From positions 558,001-622,000 of the forward strand of contig OZ237738.1 of NCBI GenBank assembly GCA_965178125.1: a stretch of 64,000 nt of DNA, given 5' to 3'. Of the stretch, positions 24,201 through 36,400 are shown piece by piece. The stretch is from Bilabrum cf. latius (Eukaryota > Bigyra: Bicosoecida > Bigyra > Bicosoecida). A program made the translations under genes and the position numbers. Numbering within the stretch: the stretch's first letter is position 1; the number at the start of each line of letters is the position of its first letter. Below the pieces are notes generated by a model that saw only the letters and a program-made list of their open reading frames with translations, made no database searches and was not told the DNA's origin.

Positions 24201-24286
24201 CCCGCGCGGCCTATTACCCGACGGGACTAAATTAGAGGAGCTGGGGCAACTTGGAATGCCGGACGAGATGCATCCTGACCCGACAT
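18287..24286 (-). CDS. Kelch-MORN repeat protein, probable ciliary or cytoskeletal scaffold
   Basis: Single 1,999-aa ORF, ATG 24286 to TGA 18287, intronless, with nine in-frame TAGs. The amino-terminal half has Kelch-like blades: 'LSIVGGSCNRTGTYRLPFGA', 'RLVLIGGEA' with 'VDVFDLVSLQWYRVP', 'GIIVHGGIEGG' with 'TWVLDADTCLWRPL', and 'RIVVWGGGDGMLG'. Lys/Gly-rich KGKKDKGKK and AKKKPAKKK runs are interposed. MORN repeats follow: near residue 1060 'TYPDGTVYTGEFFQKMRFG' and 'GGDSYDGAWASGMPQGEG', then 'YVGEWSRGMPHGAG'. A later block near 1600-1720 includes 'YSGDFVGGLRHGKGRF', 'WYHGSWRQGLRAGEG', 'YMGKWVAG' and 'HYEGSW' followed by a TAG-encoded residue and 'QGHPTGQG'. MORN arrays bind lipids or scaffold axonemal complexes such as radial spokes. 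It lies 127 bp downstream of the dynein gene on the same strand. Axonemal role inferred; Kelch and MORN calls are firm. Confidence 0.85.
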
Positions 24287-24413
24287 GACGAAAAAAGTGC
24301 TGAAGTCCGTTGAGGACGTAGTACGGTGCGGTTTCGCTCGAGTCCGATATAAAAATGAAGCCACTGATGGATTTGGGTGTACTCATCGAAGAAAAGTAAA
24401 TAGCCAATCTCAA

Positions 24414-27400
24414 TCACTCATCAGTTTGCATCACAAGCGCAACACCAGCAAGAACGACGCGATCCAGTCCGGAGTCGCACCTCAGCGTTGCAAGCGTCAC
24501 GTAAGTGCCGCCCCTGGCGGTCGTCTGGTACACTGGAGCCTCGTACACGGCGGGATCGTTCCTGAGGTACCCCACCGACGAAGGCTCCCAGCTCGGGTCG
24601 ACCGGCACGGCACGCACGAGGATCAGCGGCATGGCGGGCAGCAGCTGCTTGAGCCTGCTCTCCCGGATGTAGCCGGCGCAGCGCAGCCCGGCCACCTCGT
24701 AAGGCGACAGCTCCGTGGTGTCTTCTGCTCGAGTAGCCCAGCGCGCGCCCTCCATGCGCAGGCCGTGGACCAGAGAGCCATCCTCTGGGTAGTCCAAGGC
24801 CTGTCTGGGCTCGGTCATAGTGGTGACGTGCGTCTCGATCGTCATGTTGTCCAGTGGCAGCTGCTCGCGGCGAGCTGTGGCCTGCTGGATAGCCGTCAGG
24901 AACGCGACTGGGTTTGTGAGGCCGGGCAGCCACACGCTAGTGGGGATTTCAAATGCCCTGACCCACTGCTGCATCTGCCTGACTCGCAAGAGCAAGTCCT
25001 GGAACCATGCCTGCAAGGGCTTCCTTGAGGGCCAGGCCAGACGCTCCCATGAAACGCGGTCGAATGGGTTCCTACCGGGCACCTGGTTCAGCGACAGAGC
25101 GCGGAGCAGATCCTCCATCGCATCTGTCATGTTCAGCTGTCCATCCAACGCCTTACGCAGCTCCACCAGCGAGGACTCCATCAGCTCGCACAGAGCGTTC
25201 AGCCGCTGGCACTCCTGGAGCGCCACGACGATGAACGGTGCCATCTCGGCGCTTTCCTCCAGCAGGGGCTCCGCGCGCAGCTGCAGGTCCAGCATCGGGA
25301 ATGGCTGCGGTACCTTGCTGAGCAAGCCCTCGAGCGTCCCGCGCACCACGGCGTCGCCCGAGGAGGATCCGCCCGCATCGCCGGTGCCTGCCCTGGACCC
25401 CTTGCGGTCGGACGAGTCTGCACCAGCGCCAGAAGCAGCACCGAGCGCGGCGATTCCGGCGGGCTTGCGGGGAGACTCCTTCCCACGACCCCCCTTGCCG
25501 GCTGCTTTCGCCTTTGCTTCTGCCTCTGCCTTGTCCTTTGCCTCTTGGAACGCCCTGGCGACCGCCTCTTCCTTCTGGAACGGCTCCGCGCCCTCTAGCA
25601 CCATCACTGACTGGAAGACGTCCTTCGCCTGCGCGGTAAGGTACCCAATCTCGCTGTTCGGGTGGAGACCGAACATCTGGGGCGCCTCGGCCGGCAGCTT
25701 CTTCTCGATCATCTCCGTGAAGTCGTCGTACGACACGGATGCAATGTCCGCGGGCATGCCAAAGGCCGGCTTGTCCTCGTCATCGTCGTAGGCATCCTCA
25801 CCAGTGGCCCTGGGAGAACCAGCCGCGGCTTCTTCCCCGCCGATGCCGGAGCTGTACGAGGCAAGATCGCCGCCCTCCAGGATGTGGGGTGTGAAGAGCA
25901 CCTGCAGGTAGGTGTTGTTGGTCCGGCGGTCCCAAGGATCGGTGATGTGCCCACCGTACATGATCTCACCGAAGATGTACCGCAGGTCCTCCCAAGCAAC
26001 CTTGGGCTTTTCACCACTACTACCACCACCACCTTCGCTGCTGCGGTCCAGACTGGCCTGCAGCACGTCTGCGCAGATGCGCAGGTCGCCCTGGTTGAAC
26101 GAGTACATCCTCGACCACCCGCGGAACCCGAACCTCCTGCGGCCCAGCACCACGGCGTGGTAGAAACACAGGGTGAACAGGCTTGCGCGGAACGCCGCAG
26201 GTTGCTTGCACTGCTCGATGCGGCCCTCGTCGAACGAAGCCCAGGCGCGCTGCAGGTTGCTCTTTAGGTCGGCGGGCGCCTCGTTGGCCACCTTCACGCA
26301 GCGCTGCAGGAGACCCTCGGGAATGGTCTTCAGGTACGGCAGCGGGGGCGGCTCTGCGGACAGGAAGCAGCGGAACTCGTCGTGAGAGCTGCTGCCCAGG
26401 TCCTCGATCAGGCGCTCAAGCCTCTGCAGCCAACCGCCCATGAGGTGGATGTTCTGCAGGAACACCCAGGTGCCCTCGCGAGCCGCCCGCTCGAGCGCCT
26501 CAAGGCTGACCTCTTCCTTGCCCTGGCCCATGGAGATGGTCGTGATGCTCTTGTTCTTGGACCGAGCCAGGTCCTCTACCTGAGTCGAGGGGTTGCTTCC
26601 AGGGAACAACACGAAAAAGAGCGGCTCTGCCTTGGAAGCGTTTGCGATGGTCTCATCCAGAGAAAAGGCCGAATCCTGCACGTACTGCTGGCCCAGCTGC
26701 CCTTGCACGTATGTACTCATCGCGGCTGGCAAGCGGTCGGGGCGCAGGGCCCGAAGCATCAGCAGTCGCTCCATGTGACCGGCGTTGCGCATCCTTCCGG
26801 GCATCCTCCTGTCCTCGGGCTTCTCCGAGTCAAACCACGCGGCCCAGTACTCGCTCTCGAGCTGCATGTCCTCGGCAAGCTGCTGGAACACCGGGTACTG
26901 CTCGTTCAGGTGCGACGTCAGGTACCGGATGCGTGCCCACTGCGCCTCGCCCATCCAGTCGCCCAGCAGGCCTCGCGGGCCAGGGTCAGGGTGAGAGTCT
27001 GCCCGCACCAGCGCGCGAGCTGCCACCGCCGACAGGTCACCAGATTCCGTGAGCACCTTGAAGCAGAGGAGGGAGGCGGCCAGCAGCTTGTGCTTCTCGA
27101 AGAGGCCCAGTCGCAGGTACTGGAAGATGACCTCCATCACGCCGTCTCGAAGCACCGTCACACGCTTCGCCACAGCCTCCTCGTCACCGCCACCGGCATC
27201 AAAGTCGTCGTCATCGTCATCATCCTCCAACGCCTCAGCAAGGGAGTCACCGGCAGGCGCAGCTGGAGCCGCATCGACCCCAGATGTCTCGTCATCCCCG
27301 GCATCTCCTGCCTTGGACTCTGAAGCCCCCGCTCCTGCTGCCTCGCCATCGCCCTTGCCCGCATCTTCCGCCGATGGCTCGTCAGCGCCCGCACCAGATG

Positions 27401-30400
27401 CGGCCGGACCCTTCGCCTTCTCTCCCGATTCATCTGCCTTAGATTCACCACTGGTAGCTTCATCGGCAGCAGGGGCAGCAGCAGGAGCTGCAGCCGACGG
27501 TTTACGGGCCTTCTTGGCTGGTGCAGGCACGCCCACGCCCGCAATCAGGGCCAACGCGGCATCCCGGGCATCCCCATCGCTGACGCTCGCGATGCCCCGG
27601 AGAAACACGCGCTGCACTGCCTCCAGCGAGAAGACGTAGAACGAGTGCACCCTGGACAGAGAGTTGAGCAGGAAGAAGAGGAGGGCGCCCCTCTGCGCCA
27701 CCGGACGGTACTGCTCGCTCACCGCGCTGATGCTCTTGTGCACCAGCGCAGCCTTCTTCATCTTGCCCTCGATTTCCACGGACAGGCGCTTGGCGTCCTC
27801 CAGTCCAGAGATGAGCTCTTCGTCCTCGCTGATGTCATCCCCTGCGTTGCTTAGGCGCACCAGAATGCGCTCCTCAAGCTCTGCCACCCGCACCTTGTAC
27901 GCATTGTTGGTCTCAACCAGCCGAGTGCGCCTGCGTGCCAGGTCCGCCCGCTCGACCTGCACCACGTTGGCGAGGAGCTGCTCCTCGAGGCCCTCCTGCG
28001 TGACGGTGAAATTCACCATGGTGGTCTCCGCCTGCACCTCGGGCGGATACTCCGGAGACAGCAGTTTCGTGTGCAAGTACAGCCGGAAGTCGTCGTGAAG
28101 CTCAGCCTCGATGGCACCCAGAGGAACGAGCCTGTGGTTGCCCCTGCGGATGGAGGTCCGGGAGACCAGTGGGCCTAGCACGGGCTCGATCGAATCGGGC
28201 ATGTTCTCGATCATGACGGGCGTACCGGCCTCGATCGCCACCCGGAGCGTGTCCAGAAGCTTTGGGTTGTCAGGCCGCATCGAGACGAGACCCCTCTTCT
28301 TCTCCTGCGCGTGCACCCAGCGGATGCCCTGAAGCTGAGGGTCAAGCAGAAGGGGCCATCGCTGCGTTGTGGTCACGATCGCGGCATTCTGCGCAGATAC
28401 GGGATCCATTGGCAACCCATGCCCATGATAGTCAGCCAGCTTCGCGTCGGTGATCAGGAACTGCATGGGGTCAGCAGCGGGTGCAAGGGGGAAGCCCACG
28501 AAGCCGTCATCCTTCTCCTCTTCCTTTGCAGCCTGCTCCCGTGCCGCGCGGCCTCGCCTGCTGCTGCCACCGCTTCCCTTGGCTGCCTTCTTGGAAGCCT
28601 TTCGTTGGATGGCTCCACGGAGGTACGGCACCCAGTCAGTTGCAAGCAGCTGCTTGCGAGAGATCGCATCGAATGGCCCAGCAAAACCGACGAAAGCAGC
28701 CGCGAGAAGAGCATCGCCAACAACCGTGGTGCCCTCAATGTTTCGCTGGCCAATCTGCTGCTCCCACCGTTCCTTCTCGTCTCCCAGGGCGCGGATCAGG
28801 CGCCTCGCTAGAGTTCTCCTCTTCTGAGCCACGTCCACGTCGTTCTAGGCTGCCTGCCTGGCTGCCTCCGCCTTGTCAAATCGGGCCCTGAGCCGATCCA
28901 GCGCCTCCTGCAAGGCGGCCACCTTGTCGTTCGCACTCTTCAGCTTCTCCTCTGCCTGCTCTAGGCGGCGGTTGGCTTCCTGCAGAGCCTCGCGCTTGGG
29001 CTGCACCACGCACAGGACGTCGTAGTACGAGACAACCGATCGCACCCAAGAGCACAGGTTGGCTGCCATGCCGTTTCGCCTCAGGATAGCGTCATAGTTG
29101 AAGTGCTTCAGCTCCAAGAACGGCCTGACCTCACGCCAGTTGAGCTCGGGCACCTGGAACTCGTCCACCTTGGTCTTGAAGGACGTGAGTGCATCGAGGA
29201 AGCCGTTCACGTCCTTTAGCAGCGCCCGCTTGGCGACCTCCCAGGACCGATGTTCAGCGCGCACGCGCCCGCTCTTCATCGTGGGAATCTCAGGCATGAC
29301 ACCCGCGAACAGAATCATCACCGCGATGAAGACATCCGCAACGCCAGGAGGCGTCCGCATCATTGTCCTGCACTCGGCAAGCTCTCGGCGGTTGAGCGTG
29401 GCCAGAGCCTCCTCAGCCTGGGCCAGAAGCGGCTCTGCCTTCTCTAAGTCCTTCTCAGTGTCCTTCTGCTTCTGCAAGATTTCCTTTCGGATCTCTCCAC
29501 ACTTTTCCTGCTCGACCTGCGCCAGCTGCGTCTCATGCTCCACATGCCCCTTCTCCTTTGCGACCTGCTCGGCGATTACGTCAGCGGCCTCCTTGGCCTC
29601 CTCTGCGTTCTCAAGGAGGTCCTTGATCTCGCTCTCGATGCGCGCAACTTCCTCCCCGGTGCTCGCAAGGCGCTTTACGCCCTTGTCGAGCCGTCCAACG
29701 GCACCGCTGATCTCGGCGCGCTTCTGCTGCAGCAGGTGCAGGTAGAGGCGGACAAACTCCAGGAAGCTCTTGGGCGTGACGTGCACCGTGACGCCGCTGC
29801 GGGTCTTGAACCTGCGCGCCTCGCTCCCCACCCGCTCGAAAGCGTACGGCAGGAAGTGCTCCACGGCTGCCCGCACATCGTCCTCACCCAGCTCTGGAAT
29901 CGTGCTGAGGAAGCGCCGCCCGACGCTGAGCAGAGCGTCCTTGGGCCAAGCCATGAACCAGTCGATGGTTGCGCAGTTGACCAGGGCAGGGAAGCGCAGG
30001 GCCCTCGACCTGAAAGTGCTGCCCACCGGACTGGTGCAGAAGACCACGTGCATGTTGCGCTTGGTCTGCTGTCGGTAGTAGCTCCAGCAGCTCTCCCTGT
30101 CGGTGGGCAGCCCGGCAGCTTTTGCCTTGCCCGACACCTCGTTCACGATCGTGTCCTTGTCTTCCGGGGTGTACAGCTCTGGGACGTAGCCCGATGCCAT
30201 CAGGTCGTTGATGTGCACCAGCATCTGCTCGTGCACGATGTTGCTGTCGCGCAGCAGCAGCATGACCTGCTCGTCCTTCACACCGGCCTTGTAACACATG
30301 GACTTGAGCTCGTCACGGAAGTCCGTCATCGTGTACTGCGCACTGACCTGCAGCGTCTGCACCGACAGCTCGCACACGTGCGCGGCAAGCCGAGCCAGCG

Positions 30401-33400
30401 ACTGCTTTCCGCTGCCACCGACGCCCACCAGGAGCGCGTGCCCGCCCGGGCTCATGAGCACGCGGCTGATTCGCGCCACGTGGGCCACGGCGTCATGGAA
30501 GAGCACCAGCTCCATGGTGGCGTGCGATTCGTTGTACTCCCGGAGAGCGGCATTGAGGATGGCCTGCAGCCGCTCCATGCTGGTGGCCTCTTCATAGGTG
30601 CGGTCGTGTGCCGACTCGGCAAAGTGGCAGAACACCAGCGGGTCCGGGTTGCTCTCGCTATAGTACCCAGCCAGAGGCACTTGGGGGAACCTCTTCTTGG
30701 CTTGGGTGTGCGCAAGCTGCTTGAGCTTGGCGACGTGGTCCTGCGACACGAGCCTGTCCCCGTATACCCTCTCGGACTCGTGCAGCCAGAGACGGACCAC
30801 CTTCCCGGCGTCCCTAAACTGCGCGGGCTGTGCGCCGAGGAGACCTTGGAAGACCGAAGCGAGGTGCCGGATGTTGAACTCGTAGTGGAAGTTCTGGGCA
30901 GACTTGCGGAACGCTGCCGCCACGGAGCTGTGCAAACCCAGGGCGCCGTTGAGCAGATTGCTGCAAATCTCCTGCACCTCCGTCGGGAACCTCCCGTCAA
31001 AGTGCCCGTCCAGGATCGTCTGGAAAATGGTAAGCAGCGACAAAGCGCCGGGAAAGCCCACAGCAAAGGTTGCAAAGTGCCTCTGCATCCTCGGGTTCAC
31101 CAAGAAGGAGCCCGCCGTGGGGTTCATGGCAGCAACCATGTGCACGTCGACGATCTCCTGCTCAACCAGCTTCTGGCGATGGTAGAAGTGCTTGTAGTCC
31201 ATGATCTGCCGCAGGAGAGCCACGGCGGACTGCGTCTCGTACTCGTCCAGCCTAGGCAGGTTCAGGTCATCTAGGAAGATGGCCATCTCGGCATTGCCGG
31301 GGGGTCCGAGCACGGTGCCTGTCTTGCTCTCAAGCACGCTCTCAAGGGAGCCGTTCAGCGCCTCGCTATCGGTAAAATAGTTGAAGTTGATTGTTGTGCT
31401 TGCAAACGCGCGCTCCTCATCGTTGCCCTTGCCTTCTTCGTCTGCGGCCTCGCGCTCGCCGTCCTCATCGCCATCCCCGCTGCCCGCGGGGGGCTGCCAA
31501 TGGCTCTTCCACCCCACGCGGGAGTCATTAGCCAGCGTCTTGAGCAGCCCAGTGATGACCTGGGACTTGCCGGTACCCGAGTGGCCTACGAGCATGACCG
31601 GCCTCTGCTTCTCCATCAGCATGCGCGCCCAGAACTCGAGCGCGCACGTCTCCGGAGTGGGCACCGTGATGCTGCCGATGCTCATGGTCTGAGAATCGAA
31701 CGTTACGGAGTGGAACAGCGGAGAGTCCTTCCACTGGTCGTACTTGCCCGTGCGGGGATTCAGCCAATAGTCGAACACTGTCTCGCGCGAAGCAAAATGC
31801 ACCGCCTTGAAAGTGGACCGGAACCAGTCGGAGAATCGCCTGCGCCAGTCGATGCCGTCTTTCTCGGCGAGAGTCGAGCCGAACGCCCACACAGCGGCGA
31901 AGACAAAGACCTTTTCCAGCTGCTCCATTTCGTTCTGGTCGAGCTGGGTCTTGCTGCCAGACTTCACACGGCCCTCCACGACCTGCGCCAGGTCTCGGTA
32001 AGGCATGTAGATTCGCTTGCGCTCGTCACGCGCACCGCCTTGCTTGCCGCCCTCTTCATCCTACTTCTCTTCATCGTCCTCGTCACCATCTCGCCCGTTA
32101 TCTGCCTTGGAGGCATCTTCCTCCTCCTCGACATCTGGATAGGCAGCGCCCGGCACAGGCAGCAGCTGATCGAGATAGAACAGGAACGTCTGCAGCATGG
32201 CAGTCTCGGGCAAGGGCACGAGCGGCTGGTACTCCTTGGCGTACTGATCCAGCAGCGCGGGCACATACTACTCGATCAGCTCGAGAAGGCCGTCCTTGAT
32301 CGGCTCAGGCAGCTTGCTTCTCTGCACGAAGGACACGACGATGTTACGCCACTGGGATCCTCCATCGGAGGACAGGAACATGATCCCGGCTCGACTGACG
32401 GTGGCAGGCGAGGCGTACTTGAGATCCCTGATCTCAAAAAGCATGCGCATGTTGTCCTTCAGTGGGATCCGCTCGTTGTTGGGCAGCGTGAGCATCTTGT
32501 TGTCGTCCATCACAGAGTTCATCGATTCGATCCAGTTGGCGTCGAGGTCCCCGTCGAGCACGATCCACCTCGGGTCGTGTCCCGCCATGTCACCGAGCGT
32601 GCGCATGGTGTGGCCCATGAGCCCGTCGTGCCACTCCTTTGTCTGCATGTTGGTGTAGCCGTAGAGCTCCTTGGGACTGAGTGCCTTCGGGTTCAGGTCT
32701 CGGACAGTCGTGGGGCGTCCCAGCTTGCTGCGAGCACGGGCCAGCACCTTCCAGGTGGATGACTTGCCAGCGCCAGCCGCGGCCGACATGACAAACACAG
32801 AGTGACGGATGCCCAGAAGCTCTTCTAGCTGCACCGCCTTGAGGATGAACTCGGGGGCCGGGTTGAGTCCCAGCTCTTCGGCAGCCTCAATGCACGCAGT
32901 TTCCACGTCCTTGTCGGTACGACGCACCGGCTCCACTCCTGGGAACAAATCGCCCAGGAGGCCGTGAAACACGTGCTCGTCCTGCCTGACAATCTTGGGC
33001 TGGTTGAAATCGCGCAGTGCCCTCATGAGGATGTCGTGCTCGGGCAACTCGGGCTCGGCGCGCTTAAAGCCGCCGGCCACCACGAGCACTGACTTGACGG
33101 CACGCAGGCCCCAGTCGTAGTGCAGCTGCTTGGACAGCAGCTCACGAAGCAGCGAGTACAGCCCATAGAACTTCCTTGCCAGCACAGTGGCCTCCTCGAA
33201 GCCCTCAGCCATGAGCATGTTCTCGCAGATGAGCACCAGGTCGGGCACCATCACGGTGATGGGCCGGAACAGGGCCTTGAGTCCCTCTGGGAGCTCCGAG
33301 CGTCCCAAGTACCCCGGGTTCATGGTGATGAACGCACCGGAGGTGCCATCAAGCCCCACCTTGTCCCCTTCGATAACAACCTCGTCGTCTCCGCGCCGCA

Positions 33401-36400
33401 TGCCCTCGCACAGGCTGCGGAACTGATCAGAGCACACACTCAGCGTGGCAGGAATCAGGCGGTTAAACTCATCGAAACAGCCCCAGGCGCCAGACGCTCC
33501 GAGGCCCTTGAAGATGTTTGCCATACCCTTGTAGTTCAGCTCGGGACCGCAGTTAAAGACATACACTGCCTTGCCCAGCTGCGAGCCCAGGTCCTTTGTG
33601 GTCTCGGTCTTGCCGGTGCCAGCTGGCCCCGCGGGTGCGCAGCCCATGTGCAGGTTGAGCGCCTGCGTGGCGGTCACGTAGATCCGATCCGTGAGCGGTG
33701 TGATGACCAGCCGAGAGCCGTTGCCAAGGTACTCATTGGCGTACACAAAGCCTGCCGATAGGATGTTTGTTCGCACGAACATTTGCGCAGCGCCAGCCAG
33801 CCCGCCACGCCTGCGCACCAGATTGCGGGCGTCCTCGGAAGGCTCGTCACTGAGCCTGCAGAGCCTGGGCTTCAGCTGCGATTGCCATTGGAAGGAGGTC
33901 TCAGTGAGCACCTTCTTGTCAATGAGCTGGCGAATGATGTCCCTGCCGTGCGCATCCATGGTGATCATCACCATCACGCGCTGGCGGTCGCCCTTGCTGA
34001 GCTTCGTCCTTGTGAGTCGGATCAGGTCCCTCAGCTCCTCTTCCTACCTGCTGTTGTAGGCCTGGAGGGCCTCTACAGTGCCCTGCTTCAGCGCGGCCTC
34101 GGCCTCCTCCGTGTGACGAGCGCCTGCGACAAGGACAGCGACCTATGCGGGATCCGCCGGTCCGTCGGAGCTCGCGCCCTCACCCCGACGCATGAGCCAG
34201 GCGGTGCGGCCGGCACTTCCTTCTCCTCCGGACATGTGGTGCTCGAGCGCTCGATGCGACACTTCAAGAGCCATCGACAGTGCCTGCCTCTGGCCAGACA
34301 GCAGTGCGGCGAGATACTCCTCCACCTTGCCTACCAGGGGTACAGGGGATGAAAACCGCATCGTCTCCACGCCGACGCTGGCGGTGCACGAGATTGCCTT
34401 GGGTCGGGTTGCTTCTGAGCCGCCTTCATCCTCGTCACCGCCTGCATTGCGCACGGCGTCTGCGTCCGGCTCCACCAGATCCAGGCTCCGAGTTGCGAGG
34501 AGCACCTTAGGCACGTGCTTCATGATGCTGGAGGGGTTGGTCCCGTTGGACAGGATGTCCAGGAGATCCACCTCGCTGACGAAGTAGAAGCGGGGGAACT
34601 TGCGCCGCTTCTGCTCGAGAAAGTTGGCGAGGGCTTTCCTGCAGATCTCAAGCCCCTTGTGCTGCTCCTCGAGGCTCTTTGAGAGCCCCTCAGCGTTGCA
34701 GAATTTGAGGGCGTTACGGGTCTGCACTGCGTCGCGCAGGATGCTGCGCACGACGTCGTCGATGCCTCTGAATCTCTCTGCGTCCTCGGGTAGCTCCCGC
34801 TGGCATTCTTTGCTGTGCATGAACAGGGGCTCGAGATACCTCCAGAGGCGCTGCACTTCGGCCAGCGTCTCGGACACGTCAGCGATCTTGCCCAGCTTGT
34901 CCTGCCAGTCCTCAATCTCGCCACCGAAGCTATCGCGGAACCGGGAACCAGCCATTGCCTGCACCGCGAGCTGATCGCTCTCAAGCGCCTCGACGTCGTC
35001 TGCTTCCATGTGCACGAAGGTCACGCCGCCCTTGTACTCCTCCAGCTCAAAGCACACGCCCGGACTCGGCTTGCTACCGTCGTCGCCACGGGGTGTCACC
35101 TGGTACGCCTCGTCCTCACCGGCAGCCGCTGCGGCTGGTGCTGGTGCCGCCGCCGGTGCAGGGGCAGGCGCAGCTTCGGTCGGCTCTACAGCGTCATTTT
35201 CGGGCACAAACTTGACAGCGCAGGATAGCTTGCCGGCCGGCTCGCCGCCCCTGGTCAGGTCCAGAGTCATGGCCCTGAAGTCTTTGTCGACAGGCACCGA
35301 GTCCTCGCTGCGGAGCTCGTTCAGCTTCCAATACGTGCCGCACATCTCGTCGTTGGACGTGATGCCGTCGTGATCCATGACCAGCACGCGGAGGCTGCTG
35401 ACGCTCACGTCCTGCACGGGCACCTCGAACTGAGGTGCGACCTCGCTGCCCTCCTCGGCCCACACTGGATCCTGAGAGTTGTCGCGCCTGTCTGAATTGG
35501 CCCACGGGCAGTCCTTCTCGTTGATCGTGAACTTGACGTACGGGTCTGACTGGCCGATCAGGTCCGTCTTTGGAAGCCCAGAGGCGCTGTACAGCCGGAT
35601 CACGAGCGTTCCGTTCTTGGAGGCTGGGGCGCCCGGGACGGCTGGTGTTGCAGGAGCAGTCTCAGCGGACACATCGGCCGCGGGGTCAGAGGGGGATGCA
35701 TCCTCGTGGTCCGACACTCCCGCTCCAGAGGCTGCGGGCGGCTGCGACTGCTGCACGCCGGCCCCAGCATCCGCCTCTTCCTCCTCTGCCTTCCTCCGCT
35801 TCTCGGCGAGCTGCTCACCGCCCTCGACGTACACCTCAAGCAGACGCTCCAGGGTCTTCTCCATGCGGCTCTCTTTCACGGCCTGGTCCGTGATGTCCTC
35901 CACGTCAGCGGAAAATTGGTGCAGGTTGAGGGCGAGCAGACCCGACAGTCGCAGGTCGGGGTCGTCTGGGGGCGGTACAAAGTTCTTCCCGGTTGCATCG
36001 CGCAGCAGGTGCCAGTGCCTCCTCCGCATGGCTCGGTGGCGAAGCGCGGCGATCAGAGGGCACGCCTGCAGGAAGTTTCTCAGCTGCTTTTGCAAACCGT
36101 TGTACGCGTCGCTCCAACGTACCTCGGTCGAAATCTCCTGAGCACACCGCCTGAGGTACCCCTTGGAAGTCTCCTCCAGCACGTCAGGATCAACATCCCG
36201 CCAGAAAAGCTGCCTGCTCTTCTCGTCGAACTGGAGCACCTCCTCCGCAAGAGTCCAAAGGTCTTCCATCTGCTCGAGCTCGTCGTTTACCGACTGCATC
36301 GCAGTGAGGCTCTTCCGGACAGCCTCTGCGTGGTCGAACATAAACGCTAGGTGCTGCTTCTCCCTCGCCTCGCGCCATGCCTCATCGTGCCTGTCGGCAG

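Noticed and set aside
29535-31274. Long plus-strand ORF of 579 codons opposite the dynein motor
   Set aside because: The opposite strand encodes conserved AAA3/AAA4 dynein with P-loops. The plus frame is a GC-driven antisense shadow with no family motifs.
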